Source: Aneurinibacillus sp. REN35
Lineage (GTDB): Bacteria > Bacillota > Bacilli > Aneurinibacillales > Aneurinibacillaceae
Assembly (NCBI RefSeq): GCF_041379945.2
Contig: NZ_JBFTXJ020000010.1
Location: 1 to 64,000, forward strand
DNA length: 64,000 bases
Reading direction: 5' to 3'
Positions within the stretch are counted from its first letter, which is position 1. Every line of letters begins with the position of its first letter. The position numbers and the translations under genes are program-made. This document shows, piece after piece, positions 15,959-24,817 of this stretch. The notes beneath the pieces are model-generated. The model was not told the DNA's origin. It ran no database searches and saw only the letters and a list, made by a program, of their open reading frames with translations.

Positions 15959-16066
15959 GTGCTGTTTTCATACAACTTGTCTAACTATCATAGTGACTCA
16001 TACGACTTTGCAAGAAGGACTGTACTATGCTCCAAAAATTGTAAGGTCATTACTGGAGGGTTTTCA

Positions 16067-17815
16067 ATGAAAAAGTGGTTGGGAAAGCTAGCTACACCAT
16101 CGATTAAGACAAAATTGCTTGGATCATTTCTTGCTGTCTCGTTAATCCCTTTGATTGCTCTTGGCGTCATTAATTTCTACTTTTCAAAAGACGCGATGAT
16201 TGAATCAAACAAAGGGCATTTAAAATCCTTAGTTGATAATGCGTACATTCTGGCCGAGACGTTGAATAACGAGGCAAAGGCGGGAAAGATCACACAGGAA
16301 GAAGCGCAGGAAAAGTTCCGAATAGCGATAGCTGGGGAGAAGCAACCGGACGGAACAAGGAAGACGCCAACCAATTTGCCGCGCATTGGCGATGGCGACT
16401 ATTTCTTTGCCTACAATAAAGAGATTCGTGCTGTGATGCACCCGAAGAATTTTGAGGGGCAAATCAAGGATCAGCCTAATGAATTAGGTGTAAATGCAAA
16501 CCGTGATATGTACAACCAAAAAGAAGGCTATTACACATTCTTATGGAAGAACCCGGGTGAAACAGAACCGCGTGAGAAGATCGCATATCTTCGCTATTTT
16601 AAGGAATGGGACTGGGTTATTGTAATGGGCTCCTATTACGATAATTTCTATGAAAAAACACAAGAGAGTAAGGAAATCACAATCTATATGCTTCTTGTAG
16701 GCCTGGTGCTGGTAACGACGGTGTCCCTGTTAATTGCATCAAGTATCACGAAGCGGATCAATCGGGTTAAAACTGTGATGGAGTGTATGGGTCAAGGTGA
16801 CTTCACCACAAGGGTTGCAGGAGATGAGCGGGATGAGCTTGGACAGATGGGACAAGCCCTCAATGAAACCATTGATAAGATTTCCGAGGTACTTTCCCAG
16901 GTTAAAGAATCCTCTCGTTTTGTGAAAAACTCTGCCGATCATCTAGCTGAGGGAGCACATCAATTAAAGAGCGCCTCAACAGAGATTGCCTCTTCTGTAG
17001 AAGACGTATCACAAGGATCGGAGCAGCAATCTGATACTCTGCAAAATCTCTCCAGCTATATGGAGGAGCTTGCAGCGAGCTTCGAGGATACATCGCATAA
17101 TATGGCATCTGTTAATAGCATGGCAGTCAAAGCAAGAGAGGCCAGTATAGACGGAAAGGAAAACATTCAAGGAACGATTAAGCAAATGGGATCGATCAAG
17201 GATTCTGTGCAAGAGATCCAGGAAGTCATTACGCTGCTTAATCAGCGTACAAAAGAAATCAGCAATTTTGTCACTGTCATTACAGATATTTCTTCACAAA
17301 CAAACTTGCTTGCACTGAATGCTGCCATTGAAGCAGCTCGTGCGGGTGAACATGGTAAAGGCTTCGCCGTTGTAGCAGAAGAGGTTCGCAAATTGGCTGA
17401 GCAGTCCGCAAAATCAGCAGAAGAAATCAAAAGTATTATCGGCAGCATTATCGAGGAATCAGAAAGAAGTAGAGAGACGGTTCGGATCAGCAGTGAAGCT
17501 GTGCTAGAAGGAACGGAAGTGGTTAAAGAGGCCGGTCAAGGCTTTGATCAGATTCTATCATTTGTAAATCAAGTGGCACAGGGAATCGAGAATGTCAATC
17601 GATCCATCCAAGAGGTAAACAAAGGGGCTCAGGACATTTCTAGCTCTGTAACCGAGCTTGGGGCTTTTAATGAGCAGACGAATGCGAGCACACAAAACGT
17701 AGCTGCATTAATTGAAGAACAGAATGCGATGGCGAAGGAAATTCATGCCGCAACAGAGACATTGGCTCACCAGGCAAATAGTCTAGATGATATGACAAAG
17801 CGTTTCACCGTATAA
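16067..17815 (+). CDS. Methyl-accepting chemotaxis protein, Cache sensor
   Basis: 582 aa. An N-terminal membrane helix (about 20-40), then an extracellular single-Cache (sCache_2-like) sensor with [20 protein letters not shown] and [16 protein letters not shown] second membrane helix (about 200-225), HAMP, and a long cytoplasmic signalling coil follow, with the hairpin tip containing [36 protein letters not shown]. It would feed CheA/CheW in response to a small ligand such as an organic acid. ATG 16067 has TGGAGGG upstream, so the longer frame that runs through the riboswitch is not the real start. Expression is probably tied to c-di-GMP. Confidence 0.95.
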   Translation: MKKWLGKLATPSIKTKLLGSFLAVSLIPLIALGVINFYFSKDAMIESNKGHLKSLVDNAYILAETLNNEAKAGKITQEEAQEKFRIAIAGEKQPDGTRKTPTNLPRIGDGDYFFAYNKEIRAVMHPKNFEGQIKDQPNELGVNANRDMYNQKEGYYTFLWKNPGETEPREKIAYLRYFKEWDWVIVMGSYYDNFYEKTQESKEITIYMLLVGLVLVTTVSLLIASSITKRINRVKTVMECMGQGDFTTRVAGDERDELGQMGQALNETIDKISEVLSQVKESSRFVKNSADHLAEGAHQLKSASTEIASSVEDVSQGSEQQSDTLQNLSSYMEELAASFEDTSHNMASVNSMAVKAREASIDGKENIQGTIKQMGSIKDSVQEIQEVITLLNQRTKEISNFVTVITDISSQTNLLALNAAIEAARAGEHGKGFAVVAEEVRKLAEQSAKSAEEIKSIIGSIIEESERSRETVRISSEAVLEGTEVVKEAGQGFDQILSFVNQVAQGIENVNRSIQEVNKGAQDISSSVTELGAFNEQTNASTQNVAALIEEQNAMAKEIHAATETLAHQANSLDDMTKRFTV

Positions 17816-17913
17816 GCCCAGATGAGCATTGTAAGGGAGGTGATGCTGCGGAGTAGATCAGTTTAGGCAGTTGCTTTATGATACAAAAATCTTCAAGTAA
17901 AAGGGGAAAGAAG

Positions 17914-19629
17914 ATGAATCGAATTGTAAGAGCTTCAGTAGGGGCTACATTGGCAGTTGTGTTATTTATGTTTACTTCCTTTAGTGCTCTCGCAGCAAAT
18001 CGACCGACAACAATGGGTTCTGGCGGTATGGTAACAACTCCGCATTATCTCGCTTCTCAAGCAGCAATCAAGGTATTACAAGAGGGCGGGAATGCGGTGG
18101 ACGGTGCGATTGCGGCGGCTTCTACGCTGGCAGTTGTATATCCACATATGAACAGCATCGGCGGCGATAATTTCTGGCTGATCTATAATGCAAAGACGGG
18201 CGAACTCAAAGCCCTGAATGCAAGCGGTCGTTCAGGTGAAAAAGCCACCATTGATTTCTATAAAAACAAAGGCTATAACACGATTCCAGCGCGTGGTTAT
18301 TTAGCTGCTAATACCGTGCCAGGTGCGGTATCAGGATGGCAAGAGGCTTATGATTATGCTAAAAAAAGCATGGGCCATAGCGTCCCTTGGAATAAGCTGC
18401 TAGATTCCTCCATTCATTATGCGAAAAACGGATTCCCTGTAACGCAAAGCCAGGAGAAAAACACAAAAATGAGCCTGGATGAAAAGGATAAAGAGTTCCG
18501 CAATCTGCAGCGTTTTGAAGGCTTCGTAAAAACCTACCTGAAAGCTAATGGGGAGCCGTATAAAGAAGGCGAGCTGTTCAAGCAGCCGGATTTGGGTAAC
18601 ACATTGCAAGTGATAGCCAACCAAGGAGCAAACGGTTTTTATAAAGGTGAAATCGCGAAAAAAATCGTTGCCGATCTACAGGCAAACGGCGGATTATTGA
18701 CAGCAAAAGACTTTGCTGATCATCGTGCTGATTGGGTAAAACCGATTACGGTAAATTACCGTGGCTATCAAGCATATAACCTTCCACCGAATACGCAGGG
18801 CATGGCTTCATTAGAGATCCTAAATATCCTAAACAACTATGATATGAAAAAAATAGGTGAAGGTACGGCTGATTATTATCATGTAATGATTGAGTCGATT
18901 AAGCAGGCGTTTGCTGACCGTGATAAATACTTAACAGATCCAGAGTTCAGTGATATCCCGCTTGACAAGCTGTTATCAAAAGAGCACGGAAAAGCATTAG
19001 CAGAACGTATTGATATGAAGAAGGCAGCAATGGATGTAAAACCCCTTGATCCAAAAGGCGATACAGTATGGTTAGGTGTTGTTGATAAAGAAGGAAATGC
19101 TGTATCGATCATTCAAAGTATTTACCATGAGTTTGGTTCAGCGGTTATTCCAAAAGATACAGGTGTTGTCCTGCAAAACAGAGGAAGTTTCTTCTCATTA
19201 GATAAAGCAAAAGTAAATCACCTTGAGCCGAAAAAGCGCACATTCCATACATTGAATCCTGCTATGCTGATGAAAAACGGAAAGCCGTATCTGGTATATG
19301 GAACGATGGGTGGAGAAGGACAGCCTCAGACGCAGGCCGCAATCGTAACAAGAATTGTCGATTACGGCTTCAGTGTACAAGATGCGCTAGAAGCACCAAG
19401 ATGGCTGCATGGGCGTACATGGGGGGCAGTATCCAACGATATGAAAATCGAAGGACGCGTACCTGCTGACGTTACAAAAGAATTAATCAAGCGTGGTCAC
19501 CCTGTCAATGTGTTCCCAGACTACTCGGACACAATGGGACATGCTGGTGCGATTTTAATTGACCCTGTAACGAATATTAAATACGGTGGTGCAGATCCGC
19601 GTGGAGATGGCGCTGCCGTCGGATATTAA
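17914..19629 (+). CDS. Gamma-glutamyltranspeptidase-family protein
   Basis: 571 aa with a signal peptide (hydrophobic VGATLAVVLFMFTSF, cleavage near ALAA), so exported. The GGT fold is clear: GGNAVDGAIAAASTLAVVYPHMNSIGGD, LPPNTQGMASLEILNIL, and a self-processing site GDTVW, where the Thr (about residue 384) would become the N-terminal nucleophile of the small subunit. MGGEGQPQTQ and GGADPRGDG follow. The sequence is closer to YwrD-type homologues than to classical Ggt, so the acceptor/donor range is uncertain. It would hydrolyse or transfer gamma-glutamyl groups from glutathione or poly-glutamate. ATG 17914 follows AAAGGGGAAAG. It lies 98 bp after the chemoreceptor with no terminator seen. 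Confidence 0.9.
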   Translation: MNRIVRASVGATLAVVLFMFTSFSALAANRPTTMGSGGMVTTPHYLASQAAIKVLQEGGNAVDGAIAAASTLAVVYPHMNSIGGDNFWLIYNAKTGELKALNASGRSGEKATIDFYKNKGYNTIPARGYLAANTVPGAVSGWQEAYDYAKKSMGHSVPWNKLLDSSIHYAKNGFPVTQSQEKNTKMSLDEKDKEFRNLQRFEGFVKTYLKANGEPYKEGELFKQPDLGNTLQVIANQGANGFYKGEIAKKIVADLQANGGLLTAKDFADHRADWVKPITVNYRGYQAYNLPPNTQGMASLEILNILNNYDMKKIGEGTADYYHVMIESIKQAFADRDKYLTDPEFSDIPLDKLLSKEHGKALAERIDMKKAAMDVKPLDPKGDTVWLGVVDKEGNAVSIIQSIYHEFGSAVIPKDTGVVLQNRGSFFSLDKAKVNHLEPKKRTFHTLNPAMLMKNGKPYLVYGTMGGEGQPQTQAAIVTRIVDYGFSVQDALEAPRWLHGRTWGAVSNDMKIEGRVPADVTKELIKRGHPVNVFPDYSDTMGHAGAILIDPVTNIKYGGADPRGDGAAVGY

Positions 19630-19652
19630 TCATTGTATATAAATATGTAAGA

Positions 19653-19779
19653 AAAGGGGCTGTCCAGAAAGTCGATTTTTTGACTTTTGGACGCCCCTTT
19701 TTATGTTCAAGAACGTTGATATATCAGTGTTCTTGATTTTTAAATTGGAGGGAATTTGCCCTTTTCGGACAGCCTCTTT
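19653..19779 (+). mobile_element. Small MITE-like inverted-repeat element
   Basis: About 125 bp bounded by GGCTGTCC (19658-19665) and GGACAGCC (19767-19774), each flanked by matching AAGRG/CYCTT. The left half is a near-perfect hairpin (19656-19697) with T-run that can act as terminator for the GGT gene. The same hairpin occurs alone at 21783-21824. Such GGCTGTCC termini resemble ends of IS-derived elements in Bacillales. No transposase is inside. Confidence 0.55.
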
Positions 19780-19824
19780 CTTTGCTTACTGGTTGTTATG
19801 CATTTTTTTGTAATGAAGAAACTG

Positions 19825-21036
19825 TTAGCCGACAGGTTGATTGTCTGTTGCGTTGCCAGTGCTAGTTTTGTTACTCATTGCAGTCGAACGGGAGCGATTG
19901 AACATGAAAAACAGAATGGTTGTAAAGATTAGCAGCAAGCAAGCAGCAAGTACTCCGTATTGGAAACGTATGGACGAAGTGTGGAATAGTTTGCCCATGC
20001 TATCAAGTACGATTGGCGAGAGAAACTGACCGATAAATGTACAGCTCGATGTAATGGCTACCGCCCGATCACTTTGATGCGGTGCGACGTAGTCCATTGC
20101 TTTGAGGGTCAGCAGGGGAAAGAGTACCCCTTGCCCAAATCCGACGAGACAAACACTGACAATAATAAGCGGAACGGCATGTGTGAACGATAAGATTGTA
20201 AACGCAATACCCATGCTGAATAGCATGATCGGTATGATGAATTTCTTGAATACTTCCTGCAAGCGTACAAGTAGTAAGCTTGTAATCATACCACCAACGG
20301 TTGTAAAGGAAATGACGGAACCGGCGAGTCCGGCGCCACCTAAGTGACTCTGTTCGAGATAGAGCGCCATATTGGTTGCGATGGAATAATAGGCAAGCAT
20401 AACTCCGCCCATAGCGAGGGCATACCCGTATACAGGAAGTGCGATTTTCTGTTTTGGTCCATCGCTTTTTGCTTTTTGTACCTTGTCTTTAGGTAAAAAG
20501 AAATACACCAGAACCATGATGACAAGTCCCATAAAGTAAACATTAAAAGGGACACGCCAGCCGTAGCCTGCAAGAAAACCGGCGAACATCATGGTGACAA
20601 TGCCGCCAAAGTTGCTAAAAGCAGCATTGTAGCCCATCATTTTGGCCCGTTCTTTTCCTGAGAAGTAGTCGCTGATTAAGGACATGGACAGCGGCATAAC
20701 CAGACCAACGCCTACACCTAATAGGAGGCGGAAGGCCAGCATGGCTTCGATGGAGTTAACAAACTGTGCGCCGACTCCACCGATCAGATAGATCAATAAG
20801 CCGGTAAGCACAATGGTGCGCTTTCTTATTTTGCTTGTGAGAAAGCTTGCCAAAAACGAGAAGGGAATAATCATAAGAGATGGTGCAGTTAAGATCAGTT
20901 TGATAATAACTGGGTCTGCATCAGGAAACGCTTTGGCAATCAACCCGAGAGCAGGTGAAATAGCGGCTCCAGCCATCACGGTTGCCATTGAAATTGAGAT
21001 GATTGTTGGCTTGAGCATTTTATTGATAGAAACCAC
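19825..21036 (-). CDS. MFS transporter
   Basis: 403 aa with about 12 membrane helices. Features include LLLGVGVGLVMPLSMSLISDYFSGKERAK, the MFS motif region after helix 4, and a central hydrophilic loop near KDKVQKAKSDGPKQK. This is a 12-TMS drug/metabolite-efflux-like member. It follows a TetR gene on the same strand by 16 bp, so it is probably the repressor's target and exports the inducer. Start is GTG 21036, or ATG 21018 seven residues in. Substrate unknown. Confidence 0.88.
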   Translation of the reverse strand: MVSINKMLKPTIISISMATVMAGAAISPALGLIAKAFPDADPVIIKLILTAPSLMIIPFSFLASFLTSKIRKRTIVLTGLLIYLIGGVGAQFVNSIEAMLAFRLLLGVGVGLVMPLSMSLISDYFSGKERAKMMGYNAAFSNFGGIVTMMFAGFLAGYGWRVPFNVYFMGLVIMVLVYFFLPKDKVQKAKSDGPKQKIALPVYGYALAMGGVMLAYYSIATNMALYLEQSHLGGAGLAGSVISFTTVGGMITSLLLVRLQEVFKKFIIPIMLFSMGIAFTILSFTHAVPLIIVSVCLVGFGQGVLFPLLTLKAMDYVAPHQSDRAVAITSSCTFIGQFLSPIVLDSMGKLFHTSSIRFQYGVLAACLLLIFTTILFFMFNRSRSTAMSNKTSTGNATDNQPVG

Positions 21037-21052
21037 TCTACTTTCTTTACAT

Positions 21053-21649
21053 CTACGCCTTTAAGTGGCGCATTACTTTTTCAACCGAAACAGTAATCGG
21101 TGCAAATCCTTTTACATTCCATAATGTGAGTCCATGACTAAGGGAAAGGTAGTAAATGGCCAGCTCCATTGGATCATCCTCTACAAATACACCATCCCGT
21201 TGTCCTGCAGCAATGATGCGGCTGATTCCCTGCATTGCCGCTTGATATTTTTCACTCATTGCCTTTTTTATTTCAAGAGGAATGGACTCGGATTGAAATG
21301 CTTGAATGACCAATATATGGCGATACAGTCCTTCTTCTAATGATGCTGAAAAGGTTCGTTCCGTAAGCCATGTAAGCTTCTCCCACGGCGTACCATCCCG
21401 TCGCTCGATATCATTCACTGCTTCAGTAAACATATCCAATACGTTCATAATCAAGGAAATATAAATATCTTCCTTGGATTGAAAGTAGTGATAAAACAAG
21501 CCGTGACTTAGGTTTACGGACGAGGTAATATCACTGATTTTTGTTGCTGCAAATCCTTTACTGCTAAAGATTTTTAGGGCAGCATTACTGAGTTCTTCAT
21601 ACCGCTTATCCCGAATCTTTTTATATTGCTCATCACTTTTCGGTGCCAT
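21053..21649 (-). CDS. TetR/AcrR-family regulator of the adjacent MFS gene
   Basis: 198 aa. The N-terminal DNA-binding domain has the TetR helix-turn-helix (ATKISDITSSVNLSHGLFYHYFQSKEDIY). The C-terminal helical domain is a likely ligand pocket. It is first gene of a two-gene unit with the MFS transporter. A 7-4-7 palindrome at 21681-21698 overlaps its promoter -35, consistent with autorepression. Confidence 0.92.
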   Translation of the reverse strand: MAPKSDEQYKKIRDKRYEELSNAALKIFSSKGFAATKISDITSSVNLSHGLFYHYFQSKEDIYISLIMNVLDMFTEAVNDIERRDGTPWEKLTWLTERTFSASLEEGLYRHILVIQAFQSESIPLEIKKAMSEKYQAAMQGISRIIAAGQRDGVFVEDDPMELAIYYLSLSHGLTLWNVKGFAPITVSVEKVMRHLKA

Positions 21650-21680
21650 CGTGTATCTTCCTTATTCATTACAATTTTTG

Positions 21681-21698
21681 ATTGACTAACAAGTCAAT
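21681..21698 (-). promoter_or_regulatory. Candidate TetR operator
   Basis: ATTGACT-AACA-AGTCAAT, a perfect inverted repeat. On the minus strand it supplies a TTGACT -35 box, followed about 18 bp later by TGTAAT just before the TetR start. Confidence 0.6.
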
Positions 21699-21782
21699 TT
21701 CTTTACTATTTTAGAGGAAACGGTGATACATTGTCAATGCTTGTACTCTCTGTACAGTGCAATAAGATACGCATTACAAAAA

Positions 21783-21824
21783 GGGGCTGTCCAGAAAGTC
21801 GATTTTTTGACTTTTGGACGCCCC
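21783..21824 (-). terminator. Long hairpin, shared with the MITE-like element
   Basis: The same ggggctgtcc...gacgcccc hairpin as 19656-19697, here without the second half. T/A-runs on both sides make it a bidirectional terminator, serving the minus-strand chemoreceptor just to its right. Confidence 0.75.
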
Positions 21825-21835
21825 TTTTACGATCG

Positions 21836-23527
21836 TTATAACTTGAATTTCGTTACTTCATGTTGTAATTCTTGGGCAAGCTGGCTAAGTGCATCGGCGG
21901 AAGCGGTAATCTCCTCCATCGAAGCGAGCTGTTCCTCTGCAGAAGCGGCAACGGACTGTGTACTTCCGGAAATCTCAGCGGACACTTGGGCTAATTGTTC
22001 TACCGTAGCGGTAATTTCTTCGGTGCTTGCTGAGACTTCTTCTGTGGCTGCTGAGACCTCTTGCATTTCTCCAGCGGCTTGCTGCACAGAGAGGAGAATA
22101 CGCTGGAATGCTTGTCCGGCTTCGTTCACGACAATGGATCCGTTTTCGACTTCCTTTGTTCCTTTTTCCATGACGTAGACAGCGCGCGATGTATTTTTTT
22201 GGATTTCTTCGATCAAGACAGAAATTTGTTCGGTGGACTGTCTCGATTGCTCAGCTAATTTACGTACTTCATCTGCAACTACAGCAAAGCCCTTGCCATG
22301 TTCTCCGGCACGTGCTGCTTCAATCGCTGCATTAAGAGAAAGCAGATTGGTCTGTTCAGCAATCTGAGTAATCGCCGCAACGATTTGTCCAATTTCCTGC
22401 GAGCTCTCCCCCAACGTACGGATAACGGCTGCTGAGTCATCAACTGTGACGCTAATGGTTTGCATTTGTTTGATGGTTCGTTCAATCACTTCATTTCCCT
22501 GTTGTGCTTCTTCAAGCACTACACCGGCTGAGCTTGATATCGCAGAAGTTAATTCAGCGATGCGTTGCACGGCGATCGCATTTTCTTCAACGGCTCGTTT
22601 GGTCTCATCCATACCACGCATCTGATTCTCAGCTCCGCCCGCCACTTCCTCGATCGAGGCGGCAGCTTGATTGGTCGCATGAGAGGATTGTTCAGAGCTG
22701 GCAAAAAGCTCTTCTGATGAAGCGGCTACTTGTTCCGAGCTTGCGCTGATTTTGCTGATAAGCTCGCGAAGATTATGCTTCATTTCGTTAAAGGATAGGG
22801 CAAGCTCTCCAATCTCGTCCCTATTTTTAACCTGCACATCTTGTATCGTCAAGTTTCCAAGCGAAAGCTCTTTAGCCGATTGGGTAAGAGTAATGATGGG
22901 AGAAGAAATAAGACGGCTGACAAAAAATGCGATCCCGATTCCGACCACAGCAGCCAGTATACTAATAATAAGTATAAAACGCTTGATTTTTACTACTTGT
23001 TCATTAACCTGCTGACTGGTCGTATCAACATAATCCCGGAAGAATTTTTTTGTTTCACCTGCCTTTTCAATAAACTGATTGGCAACCTCACGTTCTTTGG
23101 TTTGGATAAGCTGTTGGTATGCGGCCGTATTATTTTGGTTTTTATACGTAATAAGTTTTTGTACGACCGCATCATAGTCATCATTTAAGCGATCCAGTTC
23201 TCCTACAAGCTGCTTCCCTTTGTCTGTAGAGAGAAGCGTATGAACTTTTTCGCTTATTTTGCGATAGCCCTGATCGGCTTGTTTATATGTTTGAAGCGAG
23301 GTTTCGTCCCCGATGAGCAAATACCCTCGGATCGCTTTGGATTGCTCGTTAATTATAGATGTCATTTCTAGGATCAGCATTTCTTTTTCGCTTTCAACAT
23401 GAAGTAGATTGTTATACGTTTTATCTACAGTAGATAGAAGGAAATAGCCTGTTCCTGCCAATGTACCTAAAAAAAGTAGTACGATTAAAAAGCTGCCTAA
23501 CAATTTTTTTCGAATCGTTATTTTCAT
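21836..23527 (-). CDS. Methyl-accepting chemotaxis protein, four-helix-bundle sensor
   Basis: 563 aa. Membrane helix 1 (about 9-30). The extracellular region is helical (about 35-185), of 4HB_MCP/CHASE3 style, with [19 protein letters not shown] typical. Membrane helix 2 (about 187-210) and HAMP ([20 protein letters not shown]) follow. The signalling domain has [36 protein letters not shown]. Several Glu-Glu and Gln-Glu pairs in the coils are likely methylation sites. It stands alone, with terminator at 21783-21824 and its promoter in 23528-23820. Ligand not predictable. Confidence 0.94.
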   Translation of the reverse strand: MKITIRKKLLGSFLIVLLFLGTLAGTGYFLLSTVDKTYNNLLHVESEKEMLILEMTSIINEQSKAIRGYLLIGDETSLQTYKQADQGYRKISEKVHTLLSTDKGKQLVGELDRLNDDYDAVVQKLITYKNQNNTAAYQQLIQTKEREVANQFIEKAGETKKFFRDYVDTTSQQVNEQVVKIKRFILIISILAAVVGIGIAFFVSRLISSPIITLTQSAKELSLGNLTIQDVQVKNRDEIGELALSFNEMKHNLRELISKISASSEQVAASSEELFASSEQSSHATNQAAASIEEVAGGAENQMRGMDETKRAVEENAIAVQRIAELTSAISSSAGVVLEEAQQGNEVIERTIKQMQTISVTVDDSAAVIRTLGESSQEIGQIVAAITQIAEQTNLLSLNAAIEAARAGEHGKGFAVVADEVRKLAEQSRQSTEQISVLIEEIQKNTSRAVYVMEKGTKEVENGSIVVNEAGQAFQRILLSVQQAAGEMQEVSAATEEVSASTEEITATVEQLAQVSAEISGSTQSVAASAEEQLASMEEITASADALSQLAQELQHEVTKFKL

Positions 23528-23824
23528 ATTTTTTTCTCTCCGTTCTCCTAGTTACTCTTTCTTATTTTGTTTTCTTTTTGTTCATTTTTTGTTCGCTTTT
23601 ATTTGATCGCCTCCTGAAAAATTTCGTTGTATTTATATATACCTATTAAAAATGTACTATATTAAAGGACGGCAGACCACTTAATTACCTTATATTTCCT
23701 GTTATTTTAAAAAACGTACAAAAAATGTACAAAAAACGTTCGATATTTATGTAAGTGAAAGCGAACAAATATTACGTTAATTGTAAATGATGTAAGTAAA
23801 AGCTATACAAAGAAGGAGATAACC

Positions 23825-24046
23825 GTGCCTACGATCTATCATGAACTATTTATTGGAGCACCTATTGCGTTATGTTTTGATCTGGCAAGAGATGTAGATG
23901 TTCATACAAGAACTGTTTCTAGGACGAAAGAGATGGCCGTTGGGGGTGTAACATCCGGTCTATTAGAGCGGTATATGAGGCGCTTTATTATTGGGCGGGC
24001 GTTGGAATTAAAGCGGCTTGCTGAAGGGGAATGTGTCAGTAGGTGA
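23825..24046 (+). pseudogene. SRPBCC-family protein with internal deletion
   Basis: The first ~45 residues (PTIYHELFIGAPIALCFDLARD, GGVTSGLL) match the start of SRPBCC/polyketide-cyclase-like proteins. The frame then jumps to ERYMRRFIIGRALELKRLAE, the usual C-terminus of that family. About 80-90 central residues that form the hydrophobic cavity are missing. At ~150 aa the family needs them to fold, so this is most likely a deletion pseudogene. A good GAAGGAGAT site precedes the GTG start. Confidence 0.75.
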
Positions 24047-24054
24047 AAAGGTGT

Positions 24055-24081
24055 TGACAATATATATGATAATAATTATCA
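24055..24081 (+). promoter_or_regulatory. Promoter with perfect Fur box
   Basis: TTGACA at 24055-24060, then TGATAAT-A-ATTATCA at 24067-24081, a perfect 7-1-7 Fur operator overlapping the expected -10 region. It now drives only a truncated gene. Confidence 0.85.
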
Positions 24082-24084
24082 TTG

Positions 24085-24581
24085 CAAATATAAAAACGCT
24101 TGGTACAATTTTCGGTAAAGAGGCTACTGTAGAGCAGGAGCTTACTGCAATAAATGATTCGATTAAAAAATTGAACGAGAAGGCAGCGGCAAGCGGTAAA
24201 AATGCATTGGTTGTTCTGGCTAATGAAGGAAAGGTTAGCGCATACGGACCAAACTCTCGCTTCGGCATCATTCATGACGTATTTGGTGTAGCACCTGTTG
24301 ATAAGAATATTGAAGTATCAACGCACGGCCAAAGCATCTCTTTTGAATATATTGCCGAGAAAAACCCGGACTATCTCTTTGTTGTTGACCGGGGAGCGGC
24401 TGTAGGTGGTACATCCTCTGCAAAGCAGGCAATTAAGAATGATATTGTAAAAAATACAAAGGCATTCAAAAATAACAACATTATCTACTTAGATGCAAAC
24501 TACTGGTATCTCTCCGGTGGTGGGCTGGTTTCTGTCTCAGAGATGGTAAAAGAAGTGGATAAAGGGTTGAAATTAAGATAA
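24085..24581 (+). pseudogene. C-terminal part of a siderophore-binding protein (FatB/YclQ type)
   Basis: From NIKTLGTIFGKE onward the reading frame matches the C-terminal lobe of ferric-siderophore substrate-binding lipoproteins of the YclQ/FatB group (ANEGKVSAYGPNSRFG, YIAEKNPDYLFVVDRG, NNIIYLDANYWYLSGGG). No signal peptide, lipobox or N-terminal lobe is present. The sequence before it is the Fur-box promoter itself. A deletion has therefore joined promoter to mid-gene. A frame from 24018 exists but its first residues are translated regulatory DNA. Confidence 0.85.
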
Positions 24582-24589
24582 GAAGATAC

Positions 24590-24627
24590 GACCGCCGAGG
24601 CGCGAAAAACGCTCTGGCGGTTTTTTT
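24590..24627 (+). terminator. Terminator
   Basis: Stem accgcc...ggcggt with a run of seven T's after the truncated binding-protein gene. Confidence 0.8.
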
Positions 24628-24817
24628 ATGGAGGTTACACATGTGATACAATGATAGAATTTATAATAGTTAGAACAATGGTTCTTTTTCATCAATAAAA
24701 AGGGAGAAAAAGAGGTTATATTTACTAGTATAAAAAGATAAAGACTCGATATTTCCTGCTTCTTAGATCTTATCTTGCATCATGCATGGCCATTTCATGT
24801 TATGGGGGATGAAGTCG

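Noticed and set aside
15854-16066. Longer N-terminus for the first chemoreceptor
   Set aside because: The extra 71 codons would translate the riboswitch and its terminator. ATG 16067 has a proper ribosome binding site and starts a normal N-terminal membrane region.
21723-22178. A 151-codon frame opposite the second chemoreceptor
   Set aside because: It is the antisense shadow of the repetitive, codon-biased signalling coil. No start signal or family resemblance.
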